Positions 33,649-48,600 of a stretch of 64,000 bases of DNA are shown here, one piece after another. Both the position numbers and the translations under genes were made by a program. Below the pieces are notes generated by a model, which was not told where the DNA came from, made no database searches, and was given only the letters and a program-made list of their open reading frames with translations. Source of the stretch: Panopea generosa (lineage: Eukaryota; Mollusca; Bivalvia; Adapedonta; Hiatellidae); assembly GCA_029582155.1 (NCBI GenBank), contig CM055899.1:71601719-71665718 (forward strand). Reading direction: 5' to 3'. Position 1 is the stretch's first letter, and the number at the start of each line of letters is the position of its first letter.

Positions 33649-34066
33649 TGTAGGGCCCAACGGAACACTGTAGAGCATGGTGAAATAGGAGAATAACTTC
33701 TTGAGTCACTGAAAGAAGCTAGGAAAATAGGTAATTGCTGAAGTCGCTCTATCCGTTAATGGAGAATACGATAGCTGATGATTTTTTTTATAGTTGCTCA
33801 TTAAAGAATTAATAGATCTATTACACATGTACTCGAAACCAGCTATTCAGATAGGCGCTCAAAGGTTAAAAACTTTCATAGCTTTTGAGAAAGTAGGATG
33901 TCAATGGTCAACATGATTGTGAAGTCGATCAATTCAAACTGTCTGACAGCTGCAATATTGACATATCACCGCTGCCATTTGCGTTCTTAGTTTATACTAC
34001 ATTGCTATGTCCTGATTAAAATTTTGGATATGTTTGTACTATGATACTAAACAAGTACAATTAATA
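33649..34066. other. No supported feature
   Basis: AT-rich sequence between the dispersed repeat and the Tc1/mariner-like fragment. Nothing recognised. Confidence 0.45.
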
Positions 34067-34067
34067 A

Positions 34068-34800
34068 TACTATACTCAAACCCAAAATAAAGTGTTCACT
34101 TTTTATTTATTGATTATTTTAATTCTACAAAGTATAAAGTTGTCAAATATGAAACATAAGAACATCGGTCACAACGAAAAATCAGTCAAACTATGGCTAG
34201 TTATTACGTATATTATTACGGGGGGTGCCCGTATGGCATATGCAAAATATAAATGACCTCATATGGCATATGCAAAAAATACTTTTTTCTATATGGAGAA
34301 AATAAAGATTGAGAGTCTCTAATTGTATGTATATCTCTTATTTTGAGTAGGGAAATGGTTAAACTGCATTAAAGTTCATTATGTTGATTCTAAAATCGTG
34401 TAAGGATCTTTAAGATGTTTGAAAATAGATCAAAATAAATCAAATCAAAACAGAAAAAAAGTATTAGAATTTTAATTCCATTTTCGGATAGCATATGGAA
34501 AAAATCAATAACTTGATATGGCATATGCCAAAAAATATTTCGCCTATGTAGCATATGCAAAAAAATAAATGGGCCCATATGCCATATGCAAAAAACCCTA
34601 ACAGAAAATTTATAACAGCGAAAAAGTCAAGCTTATCAGAACGTCAGCGTATTGACGCCTTAATGATGCTTGGCAGAGACACAGAGTTACGTGCATTCCA
34701 TGCGGTGACATATTTTAAAGTTATTAGACAGAATGGCGGTCATAACATATACTAATGCAACATTTACATAATTGTGGGCTATTTGTGTAATTTTTATTTT
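34068..34800 (+). mobile_element. Tc1/mariner-like element fragment, opposite orientation to the 27.8-28.2 kb copy
   Basis: The 5' part (ATACTATACTCAAACCCAAA, AAAGTTGTCAAATATGAAAC, AACGAAAAATCAGTCAAACT, GGCTAGTTATTACGTA) is shared, inverted, with 21585-21670 and 28110-28190. After an inserted 400-bp piece, the frame SERQRIDALMMLGRDTEL matches the start of the transposase seen in the 28-kb copy. It then decays. The TATACTCAAACCC word may be part of the element's terminal inverted repeat. Confidence 0.5.
34206..34602 (+). repeat. Insert bounded by CATATG-rich repeats of about 30 bp
   Basis: Two units on the left (34229-34282) and four on the right (34490-34600) share the form TATGGCATATGCAAAAAATA. 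They surround an AT-rich spacer of about 205 bp. The piece is absent from the related copy at 28.0-28.1 kb, so it looks like a separate insertion into the Tc1/mariner-like fragment. Confidence 0.6.
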
Positions 34801-35113
34801 GATATCTAATCCACGTAGACGCGTCGTACGTTTTATCCAAATTCAAAACAATAAAATAAACATATTGGTTAGAAAAGAAATTAAATAAGCTAAGAATTGA
34901 TACCACACATGACAGTATTCCACGATTAGATTTTCAGAAAATCAAAAATATAAATGTACACACATTCTTTTATGTTTGAGTAGATTAATCGCTCACTACT
35001 GTAGGTTCTAATCAAACATAGAGTATGGTCAGATTTTTTAAAGTTAAGTATAACAATCCTGATACAGTGGTTTCCTTTAAAATACTATAAGATATATGTA
35101 TAACAATTTTCAG

Positions 35114-35251
35114 GTCGCAATCTTTGATGACGGTGTATCTAGAATCAAACCAATGATCGTGATCAGAGACGAGGGACTACAGAGAAGAACTCGTGTGACA
35201 GACCTTTCAAACTGGATGCTTTGGTTGATGGGTCGAGACAAATTGCTTTAA
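35114..35251 (+). pseudogene. Pogo/CENPB-like transposase fragment
   Basis: After a TTTTCAG a 45-codon frame ends in TAA. Its first half, IFDDGVSRIKPMIVIRDEGL, resembles the stretch just after the first catalytic Asp region of pogo/Tigger-type DDE transposases (family form FADG..R.KPL.IFRG.G). The second half (VTDLSNWMLWLMGRDKLL) does not continue the family. The forward satellite starts at the stop codon. It is a small dead fragment or, less likely, a host exon. Confidence 0.4.
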
Positions 35252-35300
35252 TCTGCGAGGCTCAAAGCAGAAATTATCTCTACACTACTTTACTATTATC

Positions 35301-38300
35301 TGCCAGGTTTAAGGCAGACATTATCATTCTGTATCTTTACTATAATCTGCCGGGTTCAAGGCAGACATTATCACTCTATTACTTACTATAGTATGCAAGG
35401 CTCAAGGCAGACATTATCACTATATAACTTCACTTTTATCTGCCAGGTTCAAGGCAGATATTATCACTATGATACTTAACTATTATCTGCCAGGCTCAAG
35501 GTAGACATTTTCACTATATTACTTAACTATAACCTGCCAGGCTCAAGGCAGATATTATCACTATTACTTTACCATTATCTGCCAGGTTCTAAGCAGACAT
35601 TATTACTCTATTACTTTACTATTATCTGCAAGGTTCAAGGCAGCCATTATCATTTTATTACTTTATTAGATCACTTTACTATTTTACTATAATCTGCGAG
35701 GCTCAAAGCAGACACTATCACTATATTATTTTAATATTATCTGCCAGGTTCAAGGCAGACATTATCACTGTTACTTTATTATAATCTGCCAGGTTCTAAG
35801 CAGACATTATCACTCTATTACTTTCCTATTATCTCCAGGGTTCAAGGCAGCCATTATCATTCAATTATTTTATTAGATCACTATGCTATTTTACTATAAT
35901 CTCCGAGGCTCAAAGCAGACATTATCACTATATTACTTTACTATTATTTGCCAGGTTCAAGGCAGACATTATCACTGTTACTTTACTATAATCTGCCAGG
36001 TTCAAGGCAGACATTATCACTGTTACTTTACTATAATCCGCCAGGTTCAAGACAGACATTATCACTACATTACATTACTAATATCTGCCAGGTTCAAGGC
36101 AGACATTATCATTATACTACTTTACTATAATCTGCCAGGTTCTAAACCGACATTACCACTCTATTGCTTTCCTATTATCTGCAGAGTTCAAGGCAGCCAT
36201 TATCATTCTATTACTTTATTAGATCACTATACTATTTTACTATAATCTCCGAGGCTCAAAGCAGACATTATCACTATATTACTTTACTATTATTTGCCAG
36301 GTTCAAGGCAGACATTATCACTGTTACTTTACTATAATCTGCCAGGTTCAAGGCAGACATTACCACTGTTACTTTACTATAATCTGCCAGGTTCAAGGCA
36401 GACATTATCACTATATTAATTTTCTATTATCTGCTAGGTTCTAGGCAGACCCTATCACTATACTACTTTACTATTATCTGCCAGGTTCAAGGCAGACATT
36501 ATCACTGTTACTTTACTATAATCTGCCAGGTTCAAGGCAGACATTATCACTACATTACTTTACTATTATCTGCCAGGTTCAAGGCAGACATTATCACTAT
36601 ACTACTTTACTATAATCTGCCACGTTCAAGGCAGACATTATCACTACATTACTTTACTATTATCTGCCAGGTTCAAGGCAGACATTATCACTATATTACT
36701 TAACTATTATCTGCCAGGCTCAAGGCAGATATTATAACTATATTACTTTACTATTATCTGCCAGGTTCAAGGCAGACATCACTATATTTCTTTACTGTTA
36801 TCTGCCAGGTTTAAGGCAGACATTATCATTCTGTATCTTTACTATAATCTGCCGGGTTCAAGGCAGACATTATCACTCTATTACTTACTATAGTATGCAA
36901 GGCTCAAGGCAGACATTATCACTATATAACTTCACTTTTATCTGCCAGGTTCAAGGCAGATATTATCACTATGATACTTAACTATTATCTGCCAGGCTCA
37001 AGGTAGACATTTTCACTATATTACTTAACTATAACCTGCCAGGCTCAAGGCAGATATTATCACTATTACTTTACCATTATCTGCCAGGTTCTAAGCAGAC
37101 ATTATTACTCTATTACTTTACTATTATCTGCAAGGTTCAAGGCAGCCATTATCATTTTATTACTTTATTAGATCACTTTACTATTTTACTATAATCTGCG
37201 AGGCTCAAAGCAGACACTATCACTATATTATTTTAATATTATCTGCCAGGTTCAAGGCAGACATTATCACTGTTACTTTATTATAATCTGCCAGGTTCTA
37301 AGCAGACATTATCACTCTATTACTTTCCTATTATCTCCAGGGTTCAAGGCAGCCATTATCATTCAATTATTTTATTAGATCACTATGCTATTTTACTATA
37401 ATCTCCGAGGCTCAAAGCAGACATTATCACTATATTACTTTACTATTATTTGCCAGGTTCAAGGCAGACATTATCACTGTTACTTTACTATAATCTGCCA
37501 GGTTCAAGGCAGACATTATCACTGTTACTTTACTATAATCCGCCAGGTTCAAGACAGACATTATCACTACATTACATTACTAATATCTGCCAGGTTCAAG
37601 GCAGACATTATCATTATACTACTTTACTATAATCTGCCAGGTTCTAAACCGACATTACCACTCTATTGCTTTCCTATTATCTGCAGAGTTCAAGGCAGCC
37701 ATTATCATTCTATTACTTTATTAGATCACTATACTATTTTACTATAATCTCCGAGGCTCAAAGCAGACATTATCACTATATTACTTTACTATTATTTGCC
37801 AGGTTCAAGGCAGACATTATCACTGTTACTTTACTATAATCTGCCAGGTTCAAGGCAGACATTACCACTGTTACTTTACTATAATCTGCCAGGTTCAAGG
37901 CAGACATTATCACTATATTAATTTTCTATTATCTGCTAGGTTCTAGGCAGACCCTATCACTATACTACTTTACTATTATCTGCCAGGTTCAAGGCAGACA
38001 TTATCACTGTTACTTTACTATAATCTGCCAGGTTCAAGGCAGACATTATCACTACATTACTTTACTATTATCTGCCAGGTTCAAGGCAGACATTATCACT
38101 ATACTACTTTACTATAATCTGCCACGTTCAAGGCAGACATTATCACTACATTACTTTACTATTATCTGCCAGGTTCAAGGCAGACATTATCACTATATTA
38201 CTTAACTATTATCTGCCAGGCTCAAGGCAGATATTATAACTATATTACTTTACTATTATCTGCCAGGTTCAAGGCAGACATCACTATATTTCTTTACTGT

Positions 38301-38304
38301 TATC
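35301..38304 (+). repeat. Higher-order tandem duplication, 2 x 1502 bp
   Basis: 35301-36802 is repeated in 36803-38304 with an exact offset of 1502 bp, seen for example in the identical 120-codon periodic frame at 35883 and 37385. The junction at 36802/36803 falls between monomers in register. The copies look identical where I compared them. Confidence 0.9.
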
Positions 38305-41300
38305 TGCCAGGTTCAAGGCAGACTTTATCACTCTGTTACTTTACTATAATCTGCCAGGTTGTAAGCAGACATTATCACTATATTAATTTACTACTTTCTG
38401 CCAGGTTCAAGGCAGACATTATCACTATATTACTTAACTATTATCTGCCAGGCTCAAGGGAGACATTATCACTATATTACTTAACTATTATCTGCCAGGC
38501 TGTAGGCAGAAAATATCATTATATTTATTTACTGTTATCTGCCACGCTCAAGGTAAACATTTTCAATATGTTCCTTAACAATAACCTGTAAGGTTCAAGA
38601 CAGACATTATCAATTTATTACTTTATTATTATCTGCCATGCTCAATGCAGACGTTATCACTCTATTACTTTACTATCATGGGCCAGGTTCAAGGCAGATA
38701 TAACCATTATATTTCTTTACTATAATTTTCCTGGTTCATGGCAGACATAACTATTTTACTTAACTATTGTCTGCCAGGCTCAAGCCAGACATTATCGCTA
38801 TATTACTTAACTATAATCTGCCAGGCTCAAGATTGGCATCATCACTATATAACTTAACTATTATCTGTCAGGTTCTTAGCAGACATTATCACTATATTAC
38901 TTTTTCTGCCAGGTTCAATACAGACATTATTATTATATCACTTTACTATTATTTGCCAGATTCAAGGCAGACATTATCACTCTGTTACTTTACTATAATC
39001 TACCAGGTACTTTACTATAATTTGCTTGGTTCATGGCAGACATTATAATTTTTCTTTTGTCTGACAGGCTCAAGGCAGACATTTTTAACTATATTACTTT
39101 TCTATCATTTTCAAGGCTCAAGGCAGACATAATCACTATATTACCTAACTACTATCTGCCAGGTTCCTGGCAGACATTATCATTATATTTCTTTACTATA
39201 AACTGCCAGGTTTGATTCAGACATTATCCCTATATTTCTTTAAAATCATATGAAAGCTCAAGGCAGACATTATCACTATATTACTTTACCAGAGCACTAT
39301 ATTACTTTACTATAAGCTTTGAGGTTCAAGGCAGAGATTGTGACTATATTACTTTATCTGCCAGGTTCAAAGCAGACATTATCGAAATGTGATTTAACTA
39401 TTATCTGCCAGGCTGAAGGCAGACATTATTGCTATATTACTTTAATATTATCTGCCATGCTCAATGCAGACATTATAACTATATTACTTTACTAATATCT
39501 GCCAGGTTCAAGGCAGACATTATCGCAATGTGATTTAACTATTATCTGCGAGGCTCAAGGCAGACATTATTACTATATTACTTAACTATTATCTGCCAGG
39601 CTCAAGGCAGACATTTTCACTTTATTACTTAACTGTTATCTGCCAGACTCAAGGCAGACATTATCACTCTTATTACTTCAGTATAATGTACCAGTTTCAA
39701 GGCAAACATTATCACTGTATTACTTTACTATAATCTGCCAGTTGCAAAGCAGACATTATTCCTATATTATTTAACTATTATCTGCCAGGCTCATGGCAGA
39801 CATTTTCACTATATCACTTAACTGTCGTCTGCCATGCACAAGGCAGACATTTTCACTTTATTACTTTACTATCATCTGCCAGGTTCAAGGCAGACATCAT
39901 CACTATATTACTTTACTATCATCTGCAAGGCTCAAAGTAGACATTATCACTATACTACTTCACTATTATCTGCTAGGATCAAGGTAAACATTATCAATTT
40001 ATTACTTAACTAGATCACTATAATACTTTACTCTAATCTGTTAGGCTTAAGGCACAGACTATCACTATATTACTTTATTATTATCTGCCAGGTTCAAGGC
40101 AGACATTATCACTATATTACACTATTATTATCTGCCAGGATCAAGGCAGACATTATCACTTTGTTAGTTTACTATAATCTAATAGGTTCAAGGCAGATAT
40201 TATCACTATGATACTTAACTATTATCTGCCAGGCTCAAGGTAGACATTTTCACTATATTACTTAACTATAACCTGCCAGGCTCAAGGCAGATATTATCAC
40301 TATTACTTTACCATTATCTGCCAGGTTCTAAGCAGACATTATTACTCTATTACTTTACTATTATCTGCAAGGTTCAAGGCAGCCATTATCATTTTATTAC
40401 TTTATTAGATCACTTTACTATTTTACTATAATCTGCGAGGCTCAAAGCAGACACTATCACTATATTATTTTAATATTATCTGCCAGGTTCAAGGCAGACA
40501 TTATCACTGTTACTTTATTATAATCTGCCAGGTTCTAAGCAGACATTATCACTCTATTACTTTCCTATTATCTCCAGGGTTCAAGGCAGCCATTATCATT
40601 CAATTATTTTATTAGATCACTATGCTATTTTACTATAATCTCCGAGGCTCAAAGCAGACATTATCACTATATTACTTTACTATTATTTGCCAGGTTCAAG
40701 GCAGACATTATCACTGTTACTTTACTATAATCTGCCAGGTTCAAGGCAGACATTATCACTGTTACTTTACTATAATCCGCCAGGTTCAAGACAGACATTA
40801 TCACTACATTACATTACTAATATCTGCCAGGTTCAAGGCAGACATTATCATTATACTACTTTACTATAATCTGCCAGGTTCTAAACCGACATTACCACTC
40901 TATTGCTTTCCTATTATCTGCAGAGTTCAAGGCAGCCATTATCATTCTATTACTTTATTAGATCACTATACTATTTTACTATAATCTCCGAGGCTCAAAG
41001 CAGACATTATCACTATATTACTTTACTATTATTTGCCAGGTTCAAGGCAGACATTATCACTGTTACTTTACTATAATCTGCCAGGTTCAAGGCAGACATT
41101 ACCACTGTTACTTTACTATAATCTGCCAGGTTCAAGGCAGACATTATCACTATATTAATTTTCTATTATCTGCTAGGTTCTAGGCAGACCCTATCACTAT
41201 ACTACTTTACTATTATCTGCCAGGTTCAAGGCAGACATTATCACTGTTACTTTACTATAATCTGCCAGGTTCAAGGCAGACATTATCACTACATTACTTT

Positions 41301-44300
41301 ACTATTATCTGCCAGGTTCAAGGCAGACATTATCACTATACTACTTTACTATAATCTGCCACGTTCAAGGCAGACATTATCACTACATTACTTTACTATT
41401 ATCTGCCAGGTTCAAGGCAGACATTATCACTATATTACTTAACTATTATCTGCCAGGCTCAAGGCAGATATTATAACTATATTACTTTACTATTATCTGC
41501 CAGGTTCAAGGCAGACATCACTATATTTCTTTACTGTTATCTGCCAGGTTCAAGGCAGACTTTATCACTCTGTTACTTTACTATAATCTGCCAGGTTGTA
41601 AGCAGACATTATCACTATATTAATTTACTACTTTCTGCCAGGTTCAAGGCAGACATTATCACTATATTACTTAACTATTATCTGCCAGGCTCAAGGGAGA
41701 CATTATCACTATATTACTTAACTATTATCTGCCAGGCTGTAGGCAGAAAATATCATTATATTTATTTACTGTTATCTGCCACGCTCAAGGTAAACATTTT
41801 CAATATGTTCCTTAACAATAACCTGTAAGGTTCAAGACAGACATTATCAATTTATTACTTTATTATTATCTGCCATGCTCAATGCAGACGTTATCACTCT
41901 ATTACTTTACTATCATGGGCCAGGTTCAAGGCAGATATAACCATTATATTTCTTTACTATAATTTTCCTGGTTCATGGCAGACATAACTATTTTACTTAA
42001 CTATTGTCTGCCAGGCTCAAGCCAGACATTATCGCTATATTACTTAACTATAATCTGCCAGGCTCAAGATTGGCATCATCACTATATAACTTAACTATTA
42101 TCTGTCAGGTTCTTAGCAGACATTATCACTATATTACTTTTTCTGCCAGGTTCAATACAGACATTATTATTATATCACTTTACTATTATTTGCCAGATTC
42201 AAGGCAGACATTATCACTCTGTTACTTTACTATAATATACCAGGTACTTTACTATAATTTGCTTGGTTCATGGCAGACATTATAATTTTTCTTTTGTCTG
42301 ACAGGCTCAAGGCAGACATTTTAACTATATAACTTTTCTATCATTTTCAAGGCTCAAGGCAGACATAATCACTATATTACCTAACTATTATCTGCCAGGC
42401 TCAAGGTAGACATTTTCACTATATTACTTAACTATAACCTGCCAGGCTCAAGGCAGATATTATCACTATTACTTTACCATTATCTGCCAGGTTCTAAGCA
42501 GACATTATTACTCTATTACTTTACTATTATCTGCAAGGTTCAAGGCAGCCATTATCATTTTATTACTTTATTAGATCACTTTACTATTTTACTATAATCT
42601 GCGAGGCTCAAAGCAGACACTATCACTATATTATTTTAATATTATCTGCCAGGTTCAAGGCAGACATTATCACTGTTACTTTATTATAATCTGCCAGGTT
42701 CTAAGCAGACATTATCACTCTATTACTTTCCTATTATCTCCAGGGTTCAAGGCAGCCATTATCATTCAATTATTTTATTAGATCACTATGCTATTTTACT
42801 ATAATCTCCGAGGCTCAAAGCAGACATTATCACTATATTACTTTACTATTATTTGCCAGGTTCAAGGCAGACATTATCACTGTTACTTTACTATAATCTG
42901 CCAGGTTCAAGGCAGACATTATCACTGTTACTTTACTATAATCCGCCAGGTTCAAGACAGACATTATCACTACATTACATTACTAATATCTGCCAGGTTC
43001 AAGGCAGACATTATCATTATACTACTTTACTATAATCTGCCAGGTTCTAAACCGACATTACCACTCTATTGCTTTCCTATTATCTGCAGAGTTCAAGGCA
43101 GCCATTATCATTCTATTACTTTATTAGATCACTATACTATTTTACTATAATCTCCGAGGCTCAAAGCAGACATTATCACTATATTACTTTACTATTATTT
43201 GCCAGGTTCAAGGCAGACATTATCACTGTTACTTTACTATAATCTGCCAGGTTCAAGGCAGACATTACCACTGTTACTTTACTATAATCTGCCAGGTTCA
43301 AGGCAGACATTATCACTATATTAATTTTCTATTATCTGCTAGGTTCTAGGCAGACCCTATCACTATACTACTTTACTATTATCTGCCAGGTTCAAGGCAG
43401 ACATTATCACTGTTACTTTACTATAATCTGCCAGGTTCAAGGCAGACATTATCACTACATTACTTTACTATTATCTGCCAGGTTCAAGGCAGACATTATC
43501 ACTATACTACTTTACTATAATCTGCCACGTTCAAGGCAGACATTATCACTACATTACTTTACTATTATCTGCCAGGTTCAAGGCAGACATTATCACTATA
43601 TTACTTAACTATTATCTGCCAGGCTCAAGGCAGATATTATAACTATATTACTTTACTATTATCTGCCAGGTTCAAGGCAGACATCACTATATTTCTTTAC
43701 TGTTATCTGCCAGGTTCAAGGCAGACTTTATCACTCTGTTACTTTACTATAATCTGCCAGGTTGTAAGCAGACATTATCACTATATTAATTTACTACTTT
43801 CTGCCAGGTTCAAGGCAGACATTATCACTATATTACTTAACTATTATCTGCCAGGCTCAAGGGAGACATTATCACTATATTACTTAACTATTATCTGCCA
43901 GGCTGTAGGCAGAAAATATCATTATATTTATTTACTGTTATCTGCCACGCTCAAGGTAAACATTTTCAATATGTTCCTTAACAATAACCTGTAAGGTTCA
44001 AGACAGACATTATCAATTTATTACTTTATTATTATCTGCCATGCTCAATGCAGACGTTATCACTCTATTACTTTACTATCATGGGCCAGGTTCAAGGCAG
44101 ATATAACCATTATATTTCTTTACTATAATTTTCCTGGTTCATGGCAGACATAACTATTTTACTTAACTATTGTCTGCCAGGCTCAAGCCAGACATTATCG
44201 CTATATTACTTAACTATAATCTGCCAGGCTCAAGATTGGCATCATCACTATATAACTTAACTATTATCTGTCAGGTTCTTAGCAGACATTATCACTATAT

Positions 44301-45600
44301 TACTTTTTCTGCCAGGTTCAATACAGACATTATTATTATATCACTTTACTATTATTTGCCAGATTCAAGGCAGACATTATCACTCTGTTACTTTACTATA
44401 ATCTACCAGGTACTTTACTATAATTTGCTTGGTTCATGGCAGACATTATAATTTTTCTTTTGTCTGACAGGCTCAAGGCAGACATTTTTAACTATATTAC
44501 TTTTCTATCATTTTCAAGGCTCAAGGCAGACATAATCACTATATTACCTAACTACTATCTGCCAGGTTCCTGGCAGACATTATCATTATATTTCTTTACT
44601 ATAAACTGCCAGGTTTGATTCAGACATTATCCCTATATTTCTTTAAAATCATATGAAAGCTCAAGGCAGACATTATCACTATATTACTTTACCAGAGCAC
44701 TATATTACTTTACTATAAGCTTTGAGGTTCAAGGCAGAGATTGTGACTATATTACTTTATCTGCCAGGTTCAAAGCAGACATTATCGAAATGTGATTTAA
44801 CTATTATCTGCCAGGCTGAAGGCAGACATTATTGCTATATTACTTTAATATTATCTGCCATGCTCAATGCAGACATTATAACTATATTACTTTACTAATA
44901 TCTGCCAGGTTCAAGGCAGACATTATCGCAATGTGATTTAACTATTATCTGCGAGGCTCAAGGCAGACATTATTACTATATTACTTAACTATTATCTGCC
45001 AGGCTCAAGGCAGACATTTTCACTTTATTACTTAACTGTTATCTGCCAGACTCAAGGCAGACATTATCACTCTTATTACTTCAGTATAATGTACCAGTTT
45101 CAAGGCAAACATTATCACTGTATTACTTTACTATAATCTGCCAGTTGCAAAGCAGACATTATTCCTATATTATTTAACTATTATCTGCCAGGCTCATGGC
45201 AGACATTTTCACTATATCACTTAACTGTCGTCTGCCATGCACAAGGCAGACATTTTCACTTTATTACTTTACTATCATCTGCCAGGTTCAAGGCAGACAT
45301 CATCACTATATTACTTTACTATCATCTGCAAGGCTCAAAGTAGACATTATCACTATACTACTTCACTATTATCTGCTAGGATCAAGGTAAACATTATCAA
45401 TTTATTACTTAACTAGATCACTATAATACTTTACTCTAATCTGTTAGGCTCAAGGCACAGATTATCACTATATTACTTTATTATTATCTGCCAGGTTCAA
45501 GGCAGACATTATCACTATATTACACTATTATTATCTGCCAGGATCAAGGCAGACATTATCACTTTGTTAGTTTACTATAATCTAATAGGTTCAGGGCAGA
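36960..45600 (+). repeat. Higher-order duplication of a unit of about 3237 bp (two full copies and one partial)
   Basis: 36960-40196 is followed by a copy of its first 2.19 kb (about 40197-42387, offset 3237) and then by a nearly full copy (about 42388-45600, offset 5403 from the first). Landmark frames recur at 37385/40622/42788, 38767/42004/44170 and 39793/45196. The few differences seen include TCTACC/TATACC near 39001 and 42237, one T fewer near 42322, and GGCTTAAGG/GGCTCAAGG near 40045 and 45448. Each junction is in monomer register. Confidence 0.88.
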
Positions 45601-48600
45601 TATTACCACTATATTACTGTACTATAATCTTCGTTGTTGAAGACGAACATTATAACTATATTACTTTACTATTATCTCCCATGCGCAAGGCAGACATTGT
45701 CACTATATTGCTTCACTATAATCTGCCATGTTTAAGACAGACATTATAACTATATTTTACTTACTTTTATCTGACCTGCTCAATGTAGACATTTTCACTT
45801 TATTATTGTACTGTCATTTGCCAGGTTCAAGGCAGATATAATCACTATATAACTTAAATATTATCTGCCAGGCTCAAGGCAGACATTATCACTATATTAC
45901 TTAACTATTATCTGCCAGGCTCAAGGCAGACATTATCACTATATTACTTAACTATTATCTGCCAAATTCAAGGCAGACATTATCCCTATATTATTTAACT
46001 ATTATCTGCCAGCCTAAGTGCAGACATGATCACTTTATTACTGAACTATTATCTGCCAGGCTCAAAGCAGACATTATCACTATATTACTTAGCTATCATA
46101 TGCCAGGCTCAAGGCAGACATTATCACTATATTACTTTAGTATTATCTGCCATACTCAAGGTAGACATTTTCACTTTATTACATTACTAAATCTCTATAT
46201 TACTTTACTATAATCTGCGAGGCTCAATGCAGACATTATCACAATGTTACTTGACTATTATCTGCCAGGTTCAAGGCAGACATTAACACTATGTTACTGT
46301 ACTATGATCAACCATGTTCAAGACAGACATTATCACTTTATTACTTTACTTTTATCTGACATGGTCAATGTAGACATTATCACTCGATTATTTTACTGTC
46401 ATCTGCCAGGTTCAAGGCAGATAAAATCACTATATTACTTAACTATTATTTGCCAGGTTCAAGGCAGACATTATCCCTAAATTACTTCACTATTATCTGC
46501 CAGGCTCGAAGCAGACATTATAACTATATTACTTAATTATCTTATGCCAGGCTTAAGGTAGACATTATCACTGTATTACTTTACTATTATCTGCCATGCT
46601 CAAGGTAGACATTTTCATATATTACTTTACTAAAACTCTTCATTACTTTTCTATGATCTGCGAGGCTCAAAGCAGACATTATCACAATATTACTTGACTA
46701 TTATCTGCCAGGTTCAAGGCAGACATTAACACTATGTTATTTTACTATGATCTGCCATGTTCCAGGGAGACATTATCACTTTATTACTTTACTTTTATCT
46801 GACATGATCAATGCAGACATTATCACTCTATTATTTTACTGTCATCTGCGAGGTTCAAGGCTATAAAATCACTATATTAACTATTATCTGCCAGGTTCAA
46901 GGCAGACATTATCCCTATATTACTTCACAAGTATTTGCCATGCTCAAGGCAGACATTATCACTATATTATTTAACTATAATCTGCCAGGCACAAGGCAAA
47001 CATTATCACTATATAATTTAACTATAATCTGCCAGGTTCAAGGCAGAAATTATCCCTATATTGTTGAACTATTATCTGCCAGGGTCAAGGCAGACATTAT
47101 CACTATATTGCTTCACTATTACCTGCCAGGCTCAAGGTAAACATTATCCATTTGTTACTTAACTATTATTTGCCATGCTGAAGGTAGACATTATCAGTAT
47201 ATTACTTAACTTTTATCTGCTAGTCTCAAGGCAGACATTATCTCTTTATTAATTTACTATTATATGTCAGGCTCAAGGCAGACATTATCTCTATATCAAT
47301 TTACTATTTTCTGCCAGGCTCAAGGCAGACATTAACACTATATTACTTAACTATTATATGCCAGGTTCAAGGCAGACATTATCCCTCTATTAGTGAACTA
47401 TTATTTGCCAGGCTCAAAGCAGACATTATATCTGTATTAATTAACTATTCTCTGCCAGGCTCAAGGCAGACATTATCACTATATTACTTAACTATCAAAT
47501 GCCAGGATCAGGTCAGACATTATCACTATATTACTTAACAATAATCTGTCAGGTTCAAGGCAGACATAATCACATTATTACTTAACTGTTATCTGCCAGG
47601 CTCAAGACCGACATTATCCCTATATTACTTAATTATTATCTGCCAGGTTCAAGAGAGACATTATCACTTAATTACTTTACTTTTGTCTGACATGCTCAAT
47701 GCAGACATTATCACTCTATTATTTTACTGTCACCTGCCAGGTCCTAGGCAGATATAATCACTATATAACTTAACTATTATCAGCTAGGATCAATGCAAAC
47801 ATTATCACTATATTGCTTAGTTATAATCTGCTAGGCTCAAGGCAGACATTATCACTATATTATTTAACTATAATCTGCCAGGTTCAAAGCAGAAATTGTC
47901 CCTATGTTACTTAACTATCATCTGCCAGGCTCAAGGCAGACATTATCGCTATATTGCTTCACTATTATCTGCCAGGCTCAAGGCAGACATTATCACTATA
48001 TTGCTTCACTATTATCTGCCAGGCTCAAGGCAGACATTATCTCTTTATTAATTTATTATTTTATGCCAGGCTCAAGGCAGACATTATCACTATATCAATT
48101 TACTATTATCTGCCAGGCTCAAGGCAGACATTAACACTATATTACTAAACTATTATCTGCCAAGATCAAGACAGACATGATCAATTTATAACTGAACTAT
48201 TATCTGCCAGGCTCAAGGCAGATATTATCACTTCATTAATTTACTTTTATCTGCCAGGCTCAAGGCAGATATTATAACTATATTTCTTCACTATTATCTG
48301 CCAGGCTCAAGTCAGATATAATCACTTTATTACTTTACTATTATCTGCCAGGCTCAAGGCAGATATTATAAGTATATTACTTAACTATTATCAGCCTGGC
48401 TAAAGGCAGACATTATCACTCTATTACTTTACTATTATCTGCCATGCTCAAGGTAGATATTTTCAATATATTACTTTACTAAATCTCTATATTACTTTAC
48501 TATCATCTGCGAGTCTCAAAGCAGACATTATCACAATATTACCTGACTATTATCTGCCAGGTTCAAGGCAGACAATAATACTTTGTTACTTTACTATGAT

